From positions 1 through 43,334 of the forward strand of contig CAJKQX010000010.1 in assembly GCA_905202125.1 (NCBI GenBank): a DNA stretch of 43,334 bases, read 5' to 3'. Positions 1 through 7,874 of this stretch are shown here, in pieces (within the stretch, counting starts at the first letter, position 1; each line of letters starts with the position of its first letter). The notes beneath the pieces are model-generated. The model did not search any database, was not told the origin of the DNA, and saw only the letters and a program-made list of their open reading frames with translations. The stretch comes from an uncultured Prevotella sp. GTDB lineage: Bacteria; Bacteroidota; Bacteroidia; Bacteroidales; Bacteroidaceae. Both the position numbers and the translations under genes were made by a program.

Positions 1-90
1 ACAATACGATAACTAACATTTATGCCCATTGTCGGTCTAATGACTGATTTGGGTTTATAACTAAATGTTGAATCAATTCAGACTGTCGGA

Positions 91-128
91 AATAAATAAG
101 GGTGTACAATTTCAAGTTACACCCTTAT
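91..128 (-). terminator. Intrinsic terminator of the ROK kinase gene
   Basis: An 11-bp perfect inverted repeat (ATAAGGGTGTA at 96-106, TACACCCTTAT at 118-128) with an 11-nt loop lies 26 bp beyond the stop codon of the minus-strand ROK gene. On the minus strand the hairpin is followed by a T-rich run (TTATTTATTT). No gene is visible in bases 1-90. Confidence 0.8.
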
Positions 129-153
129 CTATATTAATTCTAAAAATCTATTA

Positions 154-1128
154 TTAAATATCCCATCCCACAGCAGATGCACCGAGAACGGCAGCCGAGG
201 AACCTTCAAGACCACTAACCAGGAATTTAGCTTTGCCTTTGAAGATATTCAAGACTCTTTCATCGTAGGCTTTTACAATTGGTTTCATGATGAGATCTCC
301 GGCTTTGGTCAGACCACCGAAGAAGATGAATGCTTCAGGAGAAGAGAATGCAGCAAAGTTTGCGCAAGCCTCACCAAGAAGCTTTCCGGTGAATTCATAT
401 ACGTTAAGTGCCAGTTTATCACCTTTCTGGGCAGCTACCGAAACATCATAAGATGTGATTTCGTCAGGATGCATCTCGCGCAACAGTGAGGGCTCCTCTG
501 TTGTCGACAGCATCTCGCGAGCAGTACGAGCTACACCCGTTGCAGAGCAATAAGCCTCAAGACAACCGTTTCTTCCACAACCGCAGGGACGACCGTTCTC
601 TTTTACTATCACATGTCCGAGCTCACCTGCAAATCCGTCGCATCCATAAACAAGCTGTCCGTTGACAACGATACCTGAACCAACACCTGTACCGAGAGTC
701 AGCACGATAAAGTTTTTCATACCTCTGGCCACACCGTAAGTCATTTCACCGATGGCAGCAGCATTAGCATCATTGGTCAGGGCAACGGGAATACCCAATT
801 CTTTTGAAAACATATCAGCCAATGGCACGATACCGTCATGTCCCCACTCCAGATTAGGAGCAAATTCTATTGTTCCATTATAGAAATTACCATTAGGAGC
901 GCCGATTCCCATTGCCTTGATGTTTTGGATACCTCCTACCTGGTCGATAATAACCTGAAGAGCGGTCACCGCGGCTTTGACATAATCGTCAACATTTTTA
1001 TAACCTTGAGTTTTGATGGCGGTAGTGGCTTTGATATCACCACGGCTATCTACAATTCCGAATACTGAGTTTGTTCCACCCAGGTCCAAACCGATAACAT
1101 ACGGTTTCATTGATGTTTCTGTACTCAT
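154..1128 (-). CDS. ROK family sugar kinase (glucokinase-like)
   Basis: The 324-residue product is a cytoplasmic ROK-family protein that probably phosphorylates glucose or a related hexose with ATP. Visible motifs are the phosphate-binding DLGGTN (15-20), the catalytic Asp in TNDANAAA (Asp120), LGTGVGSG (145-152), GELGH (168-172), and the zinc motif CGCGRNGCLE (182-191), which with His172 makes the usual ROK zinc site. There is no N-terminal helix-turn-helix, so it is a kinase rather than a ROK repressor. Length is typical of bacterial ROK glucokinases. It is monocistronic, with its own promoter about 110 bp upstream and a terminator just downstream. The exact sugar cannot be read from sequence; N-acetylmannosamine or fructose kinase are alternatives. 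Confidence 0.9.
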   Translation of the reverse strand: MSTETSMKPYVIGLDLGGTNSVFGIVDSRGDIKATTAIKTQGYKNVDDYVKAAVTALQVIIDQVGGIQNIKAMGIGAPNGNFYNGTIEFAPNLEWGHDGIVPLADMFSKELGIPVALTNDANAAAIGEMTYGVARGMKNFIVLTLGTGVGSGIVVNGQLVYGCDGFAGELGHVIVKENGRPCGCGRNGCLEAYCSATGVARTAREMLSTTEEPSLLREMHPDEITSYDVSVAAQKGDKLALNVYEFTGKLLGEACANFAAFSSPEAFIFFGGLTKAGDLIMKPIVKAYDERVLNIFKGKAKFLVSGLEGSSAAVLGASAVGWDI

Positions 1129-1242
1129 TGTTTTTACGTTTTATATTATTAATAGTAATAAACTTAATATATGCGCCGGAATATGCTGATTGTATTTCAC
1201 CAATACATTATTTATACATTTTCCTGCAAATAGTTTCAATGG

Positions 1243-1275
1243 CAAAGATATTAAAAATATATCGTATGTCACAAA
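1243..1275 (-). promoter_or_regulatory. Bacteroidota-type promoter of the ROK kinase
   Basis: Read on the minus strand, TTTG (1275-1272), a 21-bp spacer and TATCTTTG (1250-1243) match the -33/-7 consensus. The predicted 5' UTR is about 105-110 nt. The -33 box lies 15 bp from the -33 box of the divergent LysE promoter. Confidence 0.7.
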
Positions 1276-1290
1276 GTTTTCAGATGAAAA

Positions 1291-1322
1291 TTTGCCCATA
1301 TCGTATAATTTTCGCAATTTTG
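1291..1322 (+). promoter_or_regulatory. Promoter of the LysE-type exporter, almost abutting the start codon
   Basis: TTTG at 1291-1294, a 20-bp spacer and CAATTTTG at 1315-1322 (one mismatch to TAnnTTTG). Transcription would begin at about 1327-1330, just before the ATG at 1331, implying a leaderless or nearly leaderless mRNA. Confidence 0.5.
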
Positions 1323-1330
1323 CACTTGAT

Positions 1331-1999
1331 ATGCCGTTTCCTTTTCACATAGACATACTCGAACTAATATTCAAAGGAATATTAATTGGAATTTTTGTAT
1401 CAGCTCCAATGGGACCGGTCGGAGTGTTGTGTGTACAACGTACGCTCAACAAAGGCCGATGGTACGGCTTCTTTACAGGTGTGGGGGCAACAATCAGCGA
1501 TATCATTTATGCTTTGTTTACCGGTTTCGGCATGAGTTTTGTAATGGATTTGATTACTAACCCTCAGAACTTATTCATATTGAAAATCACGGGTAGCACG
1601 CTATTGTTGTTTTTCGGTATTTATTGTTTCAGAAGCAACCCCACAAAGAAGATGCACATCAGCGGCAACAAGAAAGGTACGTTGGCATACAATTGCGTGA
1701 CCGCATTTTGGATCACATTTCTCAATCCTTTGATAATATTTCTTTTTATGATGCTGTTTGCGCAATTCTCTTTTGTTGTTCCAGACCATCCCTTTGAGAT
1801 GTCGATTGGATATCTCAGCATCGTAGGAGGAGCCCTGCTTTGGTGGTTCGGACTGACATGGCTTATAAACAAGATTCGCAGTCAGTTCAACAACAAAGGC
1901 ATCATCATTATCAACAGGGTCATCGGATGTCTCGTTATTCTTATTTCATTGATAATACTTGTCGGTACGATTTTCAATCTTTATACTTTCAACTACTGA
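1331..1999 (+). CDS. LysE/RhtB family amino-acid exporter-like membrane protein
   Basis: The 222-residue integral membrane protein resembles LysE-family exporters. The N-terminal segment ending in VSAPMGPVGVLC is the family's first-helix signature, and about six hydrophobic segments follow. Members export amino acids or related metabolites from the cytoplasm; the substrate here is unknown. The reading frame is open further upstream to 1190, but that extension (IHFPANSFNGKD...) is hydrophilic, unlike the family, and overlaps the promoter. The ATG at 1331 is therefore preferred. A small GC-rich hairpin (CCGCAT/ATGCGG, 2011-2028) without a T-run follows the stop and separates it from the next gene by 72 bp. 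Confidence 0.82.
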   Translation: MPFPFHIDILELIFKGILIGIFVSAPMGPVGVLCVQRTLNKGRWYGFFTGVGATISDIIYALFTGFGMSFVMDLITNPQNLFILKITGSTLLLFFGIYCFRSNPTKKMHISGNKKGTLAYNCVTAFWITFLNPLIIFLFMMLFAQFSFVVPDHPFEMSIGYLSIVGGALLWWFGLTWLINKIRSQFNNKGIIIINRVIGCLVILISLIILVGTIFNLYTFNY

Positions 2000-2071
2000 C
2001 ATCTGACATTCCGCATCGTTTCATGCGGTCCACGCTCACAGCTCATTTCAACAATTCAATAATACAAAAAT

Positions 2072-2620
2072 ATGTTTATTGCACAGGAATTACGAAAAAA
2101 AAATATCGCAGAGTACATCCTCTATATGTGGCAGATCGAAGACTTGATACGTGCCTACGGATGCTCCATGTCACGGATTAAGAAAGAATACATCGATACG
2201 TTCAATTACAATGATGAACAAAAGGAAGAGATGGCCGATTGGTACGGTAATCTGATAAAAATGATGAATATCGAGGGAAAACGAGAAAAGGGACACATTC
2301 AGATAAACAATATCGTGATACAGGACCTCAACGAACTGCACAACAATCTTTTGCAAAGCAGCAAGTTCCCATTCTATAATGCAGAATATTATAAGGTGTT
2401 GCCATTTATCGTAGAGTTGCGCAACAAAGGACATAAAGACATCAACGAAATAGAAACTTGTTTCAATGCACTTTACGTAACGATGATGCTTCGCCTTCAA
2501 AACAAAACTATCAGCCCTGACACAGAACACGCCATAAAAGAGATTTCCACTTTCATCGGAATGCTTAATGACTATTATATCAAGGACAAAAAAGAAGGAT
2601 TGATTTTCGATAACGATTAA
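2072..2620 (+). CDS. DUF4924 family protein
   Basis: This 182-residue, charged, mostly helical soluble protein matches my recollection of the DUF4924 family, which is conserved across Bacteroidales: it starts MFIAQELRKKNIAEYILYMW, and contains the conserved phrases KEKGHIQ-like (REKGHIQIN) and FPFYNAEYYKVLPFIVELR. No catalytic motif, signal peptide or membrane segment is visible. It ends 11 bp before rfbD and reads in the same direction, so the two are probably co-transcribed with prfC. No function is known to me, and the context (dTDP-rhamnose synthesis and translation termination) does not define one. Confidence 0.8.
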   Translation: MFIAQELRKKNIAEYILYMWQIEDLIRAYGCSMSRIKKEYIDTFNYNDEQKEEMADWYGNLIKMMNIEGKREKGHIQINNIVIQDLNELHNNLLQSSKFPFYNAEYYKVLPFIVELRNKGHKDINEIETCFNALYVTMMLRLQNKTISPDTEHAIKEISTFIGMLNDYYIKDKKEGLIFDND

Positions 2621-2631
2621 AACAATTATAT

Positions 2632-3486
2632 ATGAATATTTTAATAACCGGCTGCAATGGCCAACTGGGCAATGAGTTTCAATTGCTCGAAAAAGCAAAT
2701 CCACAACACACATATTATAATACGGATGTCAACGAGCTGGACATCACCGATGCCACTGCAATAGATAAATTTGTCAGTGACAATAATATCGACGGTATTG
2801 TCAATTGTGCCGCTTACACGGCAGTGGACAAAGCCGAAAGCAATGTCGACCTTTGCACAGTTCTCAACGCAGAGGCTCCCAAACATCTGGCAGCCGCTAT
2901 CGACAAGCGTGGCGGATGGTTCATACAGATATCTACGGATTATGTGTTTGACGGCACCAACAACCGTCCTTACGTTGAGACAGACAACACCTGTCCCGAC
3001 AGTGTTTACGGACGCACTAAGCTCGAGGGGGAGAATGCCGCCACTACATCTTGCAAACGTACGATGATCATACGCACTGCGTGGCTGTACAGCACATTCG
3101 GCAATAACTTTGTGAAAACAATGTTGCGTCTCGGAAAAGAGAAAAGCGAACTCGGTGTAATTTTCGACCAGATAGGCACTCCCACCTATGCCCATGATTT
3201 GGCCGTTGCCATCATGACAGCCATCAACAAAGGCGTAGTGCCGGGCATATATCATTTCTCTAACGAAGGTGTCATCAGTTGGTACGATTTTACCAAAGCC
3301 ATTCATCGTATTGCGGGTATCAATTCGTGCAACGTGCGCCCCCTCCATACAGAGGACTACCCTACCGCAGCCAACCGTCCGCATTATTCTGTACTCGACA
3401 AGACGAAAATCAAAAAGACATACGATATCGAGATTCCATACTGGGAAGACAGTCTGGTCAAATGTATCAATATTTTAAATGACTAA
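2632..3486 (+). CDS. rfbD: dTDP-4-dehydrorhamnose reductase
   Basis: The 284-residue protein is an extended short-chain dehydrogenase that reduces dTDP-4-dehydro-L-rhamnose to dTDP-L-rhamnose, the last step of rhamnose donor synthesis for surface polysaccharides. It shows the NAD(P)-binding GCNGQLG (7-13), the STDYVFDG signature (101-108) and the catalytic Tyr/Lys of YGRTK (126-130). Full length for RmlD. The other rml genes (rfbA, rfbB, rfbC) are not in the window; a detached rfbD beside prfC is an arrangement I recall from Bacteroidales. Its last 8 bases overlap prfC, implying translational coupling. Confidence 0.93.
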   Translation: MNILITGCNGQLGNEFQLLEKANPQHTYYNTDVNELDITDATAIDKFVSDNNIDGIVNCAAYTAVDKAESNVDLCTVLNAEAPKHLAAAIDKRGGWFIQISTDYVFDGTNNRPYVETDNTCPDSVYGRTKLEGENAATTSCKRTMIIRTAWLYSTFGNNFVKTMLRLGKEKSELGVIFDQIGTPTYAHDLAVAIMTAINKGVVPGIYHFSNEGVISWYDFTKAIHRIAGINSCNVRPLHTEDYPTAANRPHYSVLDKTKIKKTYDIEIPYWEDSLVKCINILND

Positions 3487-5056
3487 TATGAATCAAGAGA
3501 TAGAACGCAGACGTACCTTTGCCATCATATCCCACCCCGACGCCGGTAAGACCACACTGACAGAGAAATTTCTTCTTTTTGGTGGCCAGATACAGGTAGC
3601 CGGTGCCGTGAAAAGTAACAAGATACGCAAAACAGCCACGTCCGACTGGATGGAAATAGAAAAACAACGTGGTATTTCTGTTTCGACTTCTGTCATGGAG
3701 TTTGACTACGATGGATACAAGATAAACATTCTTGACACACCCGGTCACCAAGATTTTGCCGAAGATACCTTTCGCACCCTGACAGCCGTCGACTCCGCAA
3801 TAATCGTGGTTGACGGAGCCAAAGGTGTGGAGACACAGACCCGCAAACTCATGGAGGTTTGCCGTATGCGCAACACGCCGGTAATCATATTCATCAACAA
3901 GATGGACCGTGAAGGCCGAGACCCCTTTGACCTTCTTGACGAACTGGAAGAGGAACTCAAAATCAATGTGCGTCCTCTGTCTTGGCCTATCAATATAGGA
4001 GCGAAATTCAAGGGCGTGTACAACATCTATGAAAACAAACTCGACTTGTTCAAGCCGGACAAACAACGTGTGACGGAAAAAGTGGAGGTGGATATCAATA
4101 GCGATTCGCTCGAACAGCATATCGGCCAGCAGGATGCCACCCAACTAAGAAACGACATCGAGCTTATAGATGGAGTTTATCCGGAATTTGAAATAGAAAG
4201 TTACCGTTCGGCCGAAATCGCACCGGTATTCTTCGGTTCGGCACTCAATAATTTCGGTGTTCAGGAATTGCTCAACTGTTTTGTACAAATAGCACCGTCA
4301 CCCAAACCGACGAAGGCCGAGGAGCGCGAAGTAAGTCCTGAAGAACCCAAATTCACAGGTTTCATATTCAAGATTACAGCAAACATCGACCCCAACCACC
4401 GCTCGTGTATCGCGTTCTGCAAGGTATGTAGCGGTAAGTTTGAGCGCAACCATCCTTACACCCACGTGAGACTTGGCAAGACAATAAGATTTTCATCGCC
4501 TACCCAATTCATGGCCCAACGCAAGAGCACCATCGAAGAGGCTTATCCCGGAGATATCGTCGGCCTGCCCGATAACGGCATCTTCAAGATTGGCGATACT
4601 TTAACGGATGGAGAGAATCTCCATTTCCGCGGACTGCCATCATTCTCACCGGAGATGTTCAAATATATAGAAAACGACGACCCCATGAAATCCAAACAAC
4701 TTGAGAAAGGTATCAACCAACTCATGGATGAAGGTGTGGCCCAGTTGTTTGTCAATCAGTTCAACAATCGCAAGATAATAGGAACCGTCGGTCAATTGCA
4801 GTTTGAGGTCATACAATATCGATTGGAGAATGAATACAATGCCAAATGCCGTTGGGAACCGGTGCACCTCTACAAAGCATGTTGGATAGAAAGCGATGAC
4901 GAAAAAGAACTTGAGTCATTTAAAAAACGCAAGTACCAATACATGGCTAAAGACCGTGAAGGACGCGATGTGTTCCTTGCCGACTCGGGATATGTCTTGA
5001 GTATGGCACAACAGGATTTTGAACATATCAAATTCCATTTCACGAGCGAATTCTAA
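3479..5056 (+). CDS. prfC: Peptide chain release factor 3
   Basis: The 525-residue translational GTPase recycles RF1/RF2 from the ribosome after peptide release. G1 is SHPDAGKTT (18-26), the switch region contains RGISVSTS, G3 is DTPGH (86-90) and G4 is NKMD (140-143), with NREG-like sequence REGRDPF following. The length and C-terminal RF3 domain (EPVHLYKACWI, MAKDREGRDVFLADS) distinguish it from EF-G. The chosen ATG at 3479 overlaps rfbD by 8 bp; a second in-frame ATG at 3488 lies just past the rfbD stop and could be the true start. Confidence 0.95.
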   Translation: MTNMNQEIERRRTFAIISHPDAGKTTLTEKFLLFGGQIQVAGAVKSNKIRKTATSDWMEIEKQRGISVSTSVMEFDYDGYKINILDTPGHQDFAEDTFRTLTAVDSAIIVVDGAKGVETQTRKLMEVCRMRNTPVIIFINKMDREGRDPFDLLDELEEELKINVRPLSWPINIGAKFKGVYNIYENKLDLFKPDKQRVTEKVEVDINSDSLEQHIGQQDATQLRNDIELIDGVYPEFEIESYRSAEIAPVFFGSALNNFGVQELLNCFVQIAPSPKPTKAEEREVSPEEPKFTGFIFKITANIDPNHRSCIAFCKVCSGKFERNHPYTHVRLGKTIRFSSPTQFMAQRKSTIEEAYPGDIVGLPDNGIFKIGDTLTDGENLHFRGLPSFSPEMFKYIENDDPMKSKQLEKGINQLMDEGVAQLFVNQFNNRKIIGTVGQLQFEVIQYRLENEYNAKCRWEPVHLYKACWIESDDEKELESFKKRKYQYMAKDREGRDVFLADSGYVLSMAQQDFEHIKFHFTSEF

Positions 5057-5120
5057 GACAAAGACCCTATCATACAATATAATCTCCAAAACAGCCATGA
5101 ACTCTAATGACGATTTGGGA

Positions 5121-5173
5121 TAATCGGATGCGGACACATACTCTTGTTATGATGTATGTGTCCGCATTGATTA
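5121..5173. terminator. Large hairpin between convergent prfC and the TrpF-like gene
   Basis: A 14-bp perfect stem (ATGCGGACACATAC at 5128-5141, GTATGTGTCCGCAT at 5154-5167) is extended by TAATC/GATTA (5121-5125, 5169-5173) across a small internal loop. It sits between two convergent genes, so it probably serves as a bidirectional terminator, though T-runs on either side are weak. Confidence 0.6.
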
Positions 5174-5219
5174 TTCTCCGCATTGTTTCTTGATTCACGT
5201 ATGCCGTATACGCCTACTC

Positions 5220-5852
5220 TCAACCACCTGTGGGACAGCCTTTGCCAACATCTATCCCGACCAACCTTTCATCTTTTTTGTTTTGCACCATTATCTCCAA
5301 ATCATCTGTCGAATTTACGCCACTTATAATATAAGGTGTATTTCCTTCATAATTTTCCATCACCATTTCAAACCAATCGGTATCACATACGCCATCATCC
5401 GGCTTGAAAAGAAAATAATCAACCACTCCTTCATATTTTCGACATACATCTGTAAATGTCTGTTCGTCTACAATAACAGTCTTAATGACTCCAAGTGTGA
5501 ATGCAATGTCAGGGAGGACAGACCTTTTCAGATTTTCTATCATCACTCTGCTTTCATCTCCATCCAACTGCACGAAATCGAGATTGTAATTATGAATCCT
5601 TGTAATAATGGTTTGTGGCATATCATCGGCAAACATTCCTACCAATTGATATTGTCCACCCATTTCTGACAACTGTGATATACTGTCGGCAAACTGCCGT
5701 GCCGGATAATCAGGGAAAATACCTGTTTGAGAATTTATCATTTTGAGACAGTCCGACATATTAGAATTGAAATTCAATCCGATCATTCTCACCCCCCGCT
5801 TTATGAGAGCTGCAATATCGTCAGTTTCTGATAACTCGCATTTTATAAACAT
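5220..5852 (-). CDS. TrpF-like (phosphoribosylanthranilate isomerase-fold) protein, probably not a standard enzyme
   Basis: The 210-residue protein has the strand/helix rhythm of TrpF: an N-terminal MFIKCELSETDDIAAL, RGVRMIGLNF, PARQFA, QLVGMFADD, FVQLDGDES (compare TrpF VQLHGxE), DYFLFKPDDG, and PYIISGVNSTDDLE followed by LVGIDVGKG. The usual KICG catalytic-Cys signature is altered (IKCELS), the region of the catalytic Asp (FDT in TrpF) reads LFKPDD, and the histidine of QLHG is Asp. No other trp gene is nearby. The open frame extends to 6056, but homology begins at 5852, and a textbook promoter at 5881-5911 makes the longer start impossible for that transcript. It may be a diverged TrpF or a paralogue with a new ligand. 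Confidence 0.6.
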   Translation of the reverse strand: MFIKCELSETDDIAALIKRGVRMIGLNFNSNMSDCLKMINSQTGIFPDYPARQFADSISQLSEMGGQYQLVGMFADDMPQTIITRIHNYNLDFVQLDGDESRVMIENLKRSVLPDIAFTLGVIKTVIVDEQTFTDVCRKYEGVVDYFLFKPDDGVCDTDWFEMVMENYEGNTPYIISGVNSTDDLEIMVQNKKDERLVGIDVGKGCPTGG

Positions 5853-5880
5853 ATATTCTTGATTTTTAGGATTCGCATTA

Positions 5881-5911
5881 CAAAGATACGCTTTTTCAAT
5901 AATCTGACAAA
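5881..5911 (-). promoter_or_regulatory. Promoter of the TrpF-like gene
   Basis: On the minus strand TTTG (5911-5908), a 19-bp spacer and TATCTTTG (5888-5881) match the Bacteroidota consensus exactly. It lies inside the long version of the open frame and therefore supports the start at 5852, with a UTR of about 20 nt. Confidence 0.75.
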
Positions 5912-6089
5912 CCTTTTTCTTTTTACATCGCATGGAAATATCATTAAATATGATGCCATAAAAAATATTTGAATATATATGTAATAAACACAAAATCATT
6001 TCGTTTAGAATATAACGACAACACAAAGACATTTGCCTATGAATTATTTTACACAAGAGAATCTGAGTCCTTCAGAAAAGACATTAAAC

Positions 6090-6124
6090 ATTATCCGACA
6101 AATAGCTTACACATATCGGATAAT
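6090..6124. promoter_or_regulatory. Inverted repeat in the rpe upstream region
   Basis: ATTATCCGA (6090-6098) and TCGGATAAT (6116-6124) form a perfect 9-bp inverted repeat with 17 bp between. It lies 60 bp upstream of rpe in the 331-bp gap 5853-6183, which otherwise holds only the TrpF-like promoter. It could be a dimeric repressor site or an mRNA hairpin. No clear -33/-7 pair for rpe was found. Confidence 0.35.
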
Positions 6125-6183
6125 TAAAGATAACGGACATAACGACGTCTATTGTCTCAACTGACAAATTATAAAAAAGGAAA

Positions 6184-6846
6184 ATGAGTATCATTATATC
6201 TCCTTCGCTCTTGTCCGCCGATTTTTCCAATCTGAAGAGCGACATCGAAATGATAAATAACAGTGAGGCCGACTGGCTTCATTTGGACATCATGGACGGT
6301 GTATTCGTGCCCAATATCTCTTTCGGATTTCCCGTTATTGAGGCGGTGGCCAAGATATGCCACAAACCATTGGACGTGCATCTCATGATAGTTCAACCCG
6401 AACGCTATATCAATCAGGTAGCCAAAACGGGTGCTGCCATCATGAACGTACATTACGAAGCATGCACTCATCTCCACCGTACCATTCAGGAAATACACTC
6501 AGCCGGCATGAAAGCAGCCGTGACCCTCAACCCCGCCACTCCGGTCTGCATGCTTGAGGATATCATCAGTGATGTGGACATGGTGTTGCTCATGAGTGTC
6601 AACCCGGGATTCGGAGGACAAAAGTTTATTACAAATACCGTAAAGAAAGTAAAGGCTCTGAGAAAACTCATCAACGAGACTCAAAGCAAGGCTATCATCG
6701 AGATAGACGGAGGTGTACAGGCAGAAACGGCACCTTTGCTTATCGATGCCGGTGCAGATGCTTTGGTGAGCGGCAGCTATATATTCAAGGCAGATGACCC
6801 CATAGAGACCATTCACCGTCTCAAGCATTGCAACGCCAAAGACTGA
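6184..6846 (+). CDS. rpe: Ribulose-phosphate 3-epimerase
   Basis: The 220-residue TIM-barrel enzyme interconverts D-ribulose 5-phosphate and D-xylulose 5-phosphate in the pentose phosphate pathway. Metal ligands and catalytic residues are visible as His33 and Asp35 in WLHLDIMDGVFVPN, His66 in DVHLM, and Asp175 in EIDGGV; the flexible loop MSVNPGFGGQ (137-146) is intact. Length is standard. It ends 9 bp before the convergent ECF sigma gene with no obvious terminator in between. Confidence 0.96.
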   Translation: MSIIISPSLLSADFSNLKSDIEMINNSEADWLHLDIMDGVFVPNISFGFPVIEAVAKICHKPLDVHLMIVQPERYINQVAKTGAAIMNVHYEACTHLHRTIQEIHSAGMKAAVTLNPATPVCMLEDIISDVDMVLLMSVNPGFGGQKFITNTVKKVKALRKLINETQSKAIIEIDGGVQAETAPLLIDAGADALVSGSYIFKADDPIETIHRLKHCNAKD

Positions 6847-6855
6847 GCCAAAACA

Positions 6856-7458
6856 TCACGTGAGTTGCAAAACCATGTGATTGTCTTTAGCCATTCGTCT
6901 GAGATTAAGTATAGCGTAACGCATACGGCCCAGTGCGGTATTGATGCTCACATTGGTAGTCTCGGCTATCTCCTTGAACGACATCTGTTGATAAAACCTC
7001 ATAAACACCACTTCACGCTGCGGAGCCGGTAAGGTGTCAAGCAGTCGGCGCACGTCTCTCATGATTTGCTCGTTGACATAGTAATTCTCAATATTGCTGA
7101 CGAGCACATCATTGCCGCCGATATTCGAAAGGTCGTTGTCGGCTGTCGCATCGATAATGTTCTGTATTTTCTGTTCTCTGTACCAGTCCATTATCACATT
7201 ATGGGCTATGCGCATGATCCAGGCACCGAATTTTCCGCTTGCCGTGTACTTGCGCTGATGCAGTTTGGAGATAACCTTGACAAAGGTCTCCTGAAAAAGA
7301 TCATCAGCCGTTTCGCGGTCGCGAACGACAAACAATATATAGGAATACAACTTTGACTGATTGCGCATTAACAACAAATCAAAAGCTCTATTATTGCCCT
7401 CGATATAAGATAAAGCCAACTCCTCGTCAGTCATATCATTTATATTTCTCATTTGCAT
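6856..7458 (-). CDS. ECF-type RNA polymerase sigma factor
   Basis: The 200-residue protein is a group 4 sigma-70 factor. Region 2 covers about residues 20-95 (FDLLLMRNQSKLYSYILFVV, DDLFQETFVKV, FGAWIMRIAHNVIMDWYR) and region 4 about 135-190 (LPAPQREVVFMRFYQQMSFKEIAETT with helix-turn-helix, then SINTALGRMRYAILNLRR). No anti-sigma gene is adjacent on either side, which sets it apart from FecI/FecR-type pairs. Two ATGs (residues 1 and 3) are possible starts. It has its own promoter, and upstream of that lies a candidate small RNA or attenuator on the same strand (7591-7699). Its regulon cannot be inferred. Confidence 0.92.
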   Translation of the reverse strand: MQMRNINDMTDEELALSYIEGNNRAFDLLLMRNQSKLYSYILFVVRDRETADDLFQETFVKVISKLHQRKYTASGKFGAWIMRIAHNVIMDWYREQKIQNIIDATADNDLSNIGGNDVLVSNIENYYVNEQIMRDVRRLLDTLPAPQREVVFMRFYQQMSFKEIAETTNVSINTALGRMRYAILNLRRMAKDNHMVLQLT

Positions 7459-7549
7459 GAATTTTCAATTGTCCTTTTTTAAGTAGAAAATATATCGATA
7501 GGCAATATTATTTTTGTTGTTTATGTACTTATTACGTTTAATGTATTGG

Positions 7550-7581
7550 CAAAGGTAAATACTTTTAACGAAAATGCCAAA
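7550..7581 (-). promoter_or_regulatory. Promoter of the ECF sigma gene
   Basis: Minus-strand TTTG (7581-7578), 20-bp spacer, TACCTTTG (7557-7550): a full consensus match. Predicted UTR is about 85 nt. The -33 box starts about 10 bp past the T-run of the upstream terminator hairpin. Confidence 0.75.
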
Positions 7582-7590
7582 TATTTTAAA

Positions 7591-7662
7591 CAAAAAAGAG
7601 GTTGGTGCAGGATGCTACCAACCTCGAGGGACGATTTCGTAAAAATCGAAATCTTAAAATGA
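7591..7662 (-). ncRNA. Candidate small RNA (about 72 nt) or leader attenuator
   Basis: A consensus promoter at 7668-7699 points to a transcript starting near 7662. It would contain a 7-bp hairpin (GATTTCG/CGAAATC, 7653-7647 with 7639-7633) and a strong terminator hairpin (GAGGTTGGT/ACCAACCTC, 7625-7617 with 7606-7598, extended inward by GCA/TGC), then six T residues (7597-7592). Nothing in it looks like a coding region. This is inference from structure; I do not recognise the family. Confidence 0.5.
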
Positions 7663-7667
7663 TATCG

Positions 7668-7699
7668 CAAAAATAAAACATAAGTTTGATAATTCCAAA
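7668..7699 (-). promoter_or_regulatory. Promoter of the candidate small RNA
   Basis: Minus-strand TTTG (7699-7696), a 20-bp spacer and TATTTTTG (7675-7668) match the Bacteroidota -33/-7 consensus. It fires toward the terminator hairpin at 7592-7625 and the sigma gene beyond. Confidence 0.6.
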
Positions 7700-7813
7700 T
7701 TTTTTGCACATAAATATGTAATATTTAACATTTAGGATTATTGGGGCGAATCACCATATTCTAACAATCTGAAAATTATTTTTGAATTTTCACCCGAATT
7801 AACACATACTTTT

Positions 7814-7844
7814 ATTGATACATCCAAAATAATTTGTAACTTTG
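7814..7844 (+). promoter_or_regulatory. Promoter of the secreted Ig-domain protein
   Basis: ATTG (7814-7817), 19-bp spacer, TAACTTTG (7837-7844), about 25 nt before the ATG at 7875. Within the 416-bp gap 7459-7874 this is the only plus-strand signal seen. Confidence 0.65.
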
Positions 7845-7874
7845 TAATAATATTAATTTTAAAAACTTACTTTT

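Noticed and set aside
2641..3384. 247-codon minus-strand frame opposite rfbD
   Set aside because: Antisense shadow of a clear dehydrogenase gene; no family resemblance.
7521..7709. 62-codon minus-strand frame overlapping the candidate small RNA
   Set aside because: Its start codon is upstream of the predicted promoter, it crosses a terminator hairpin and the sigma promoter, and the peptide resembles nothing.
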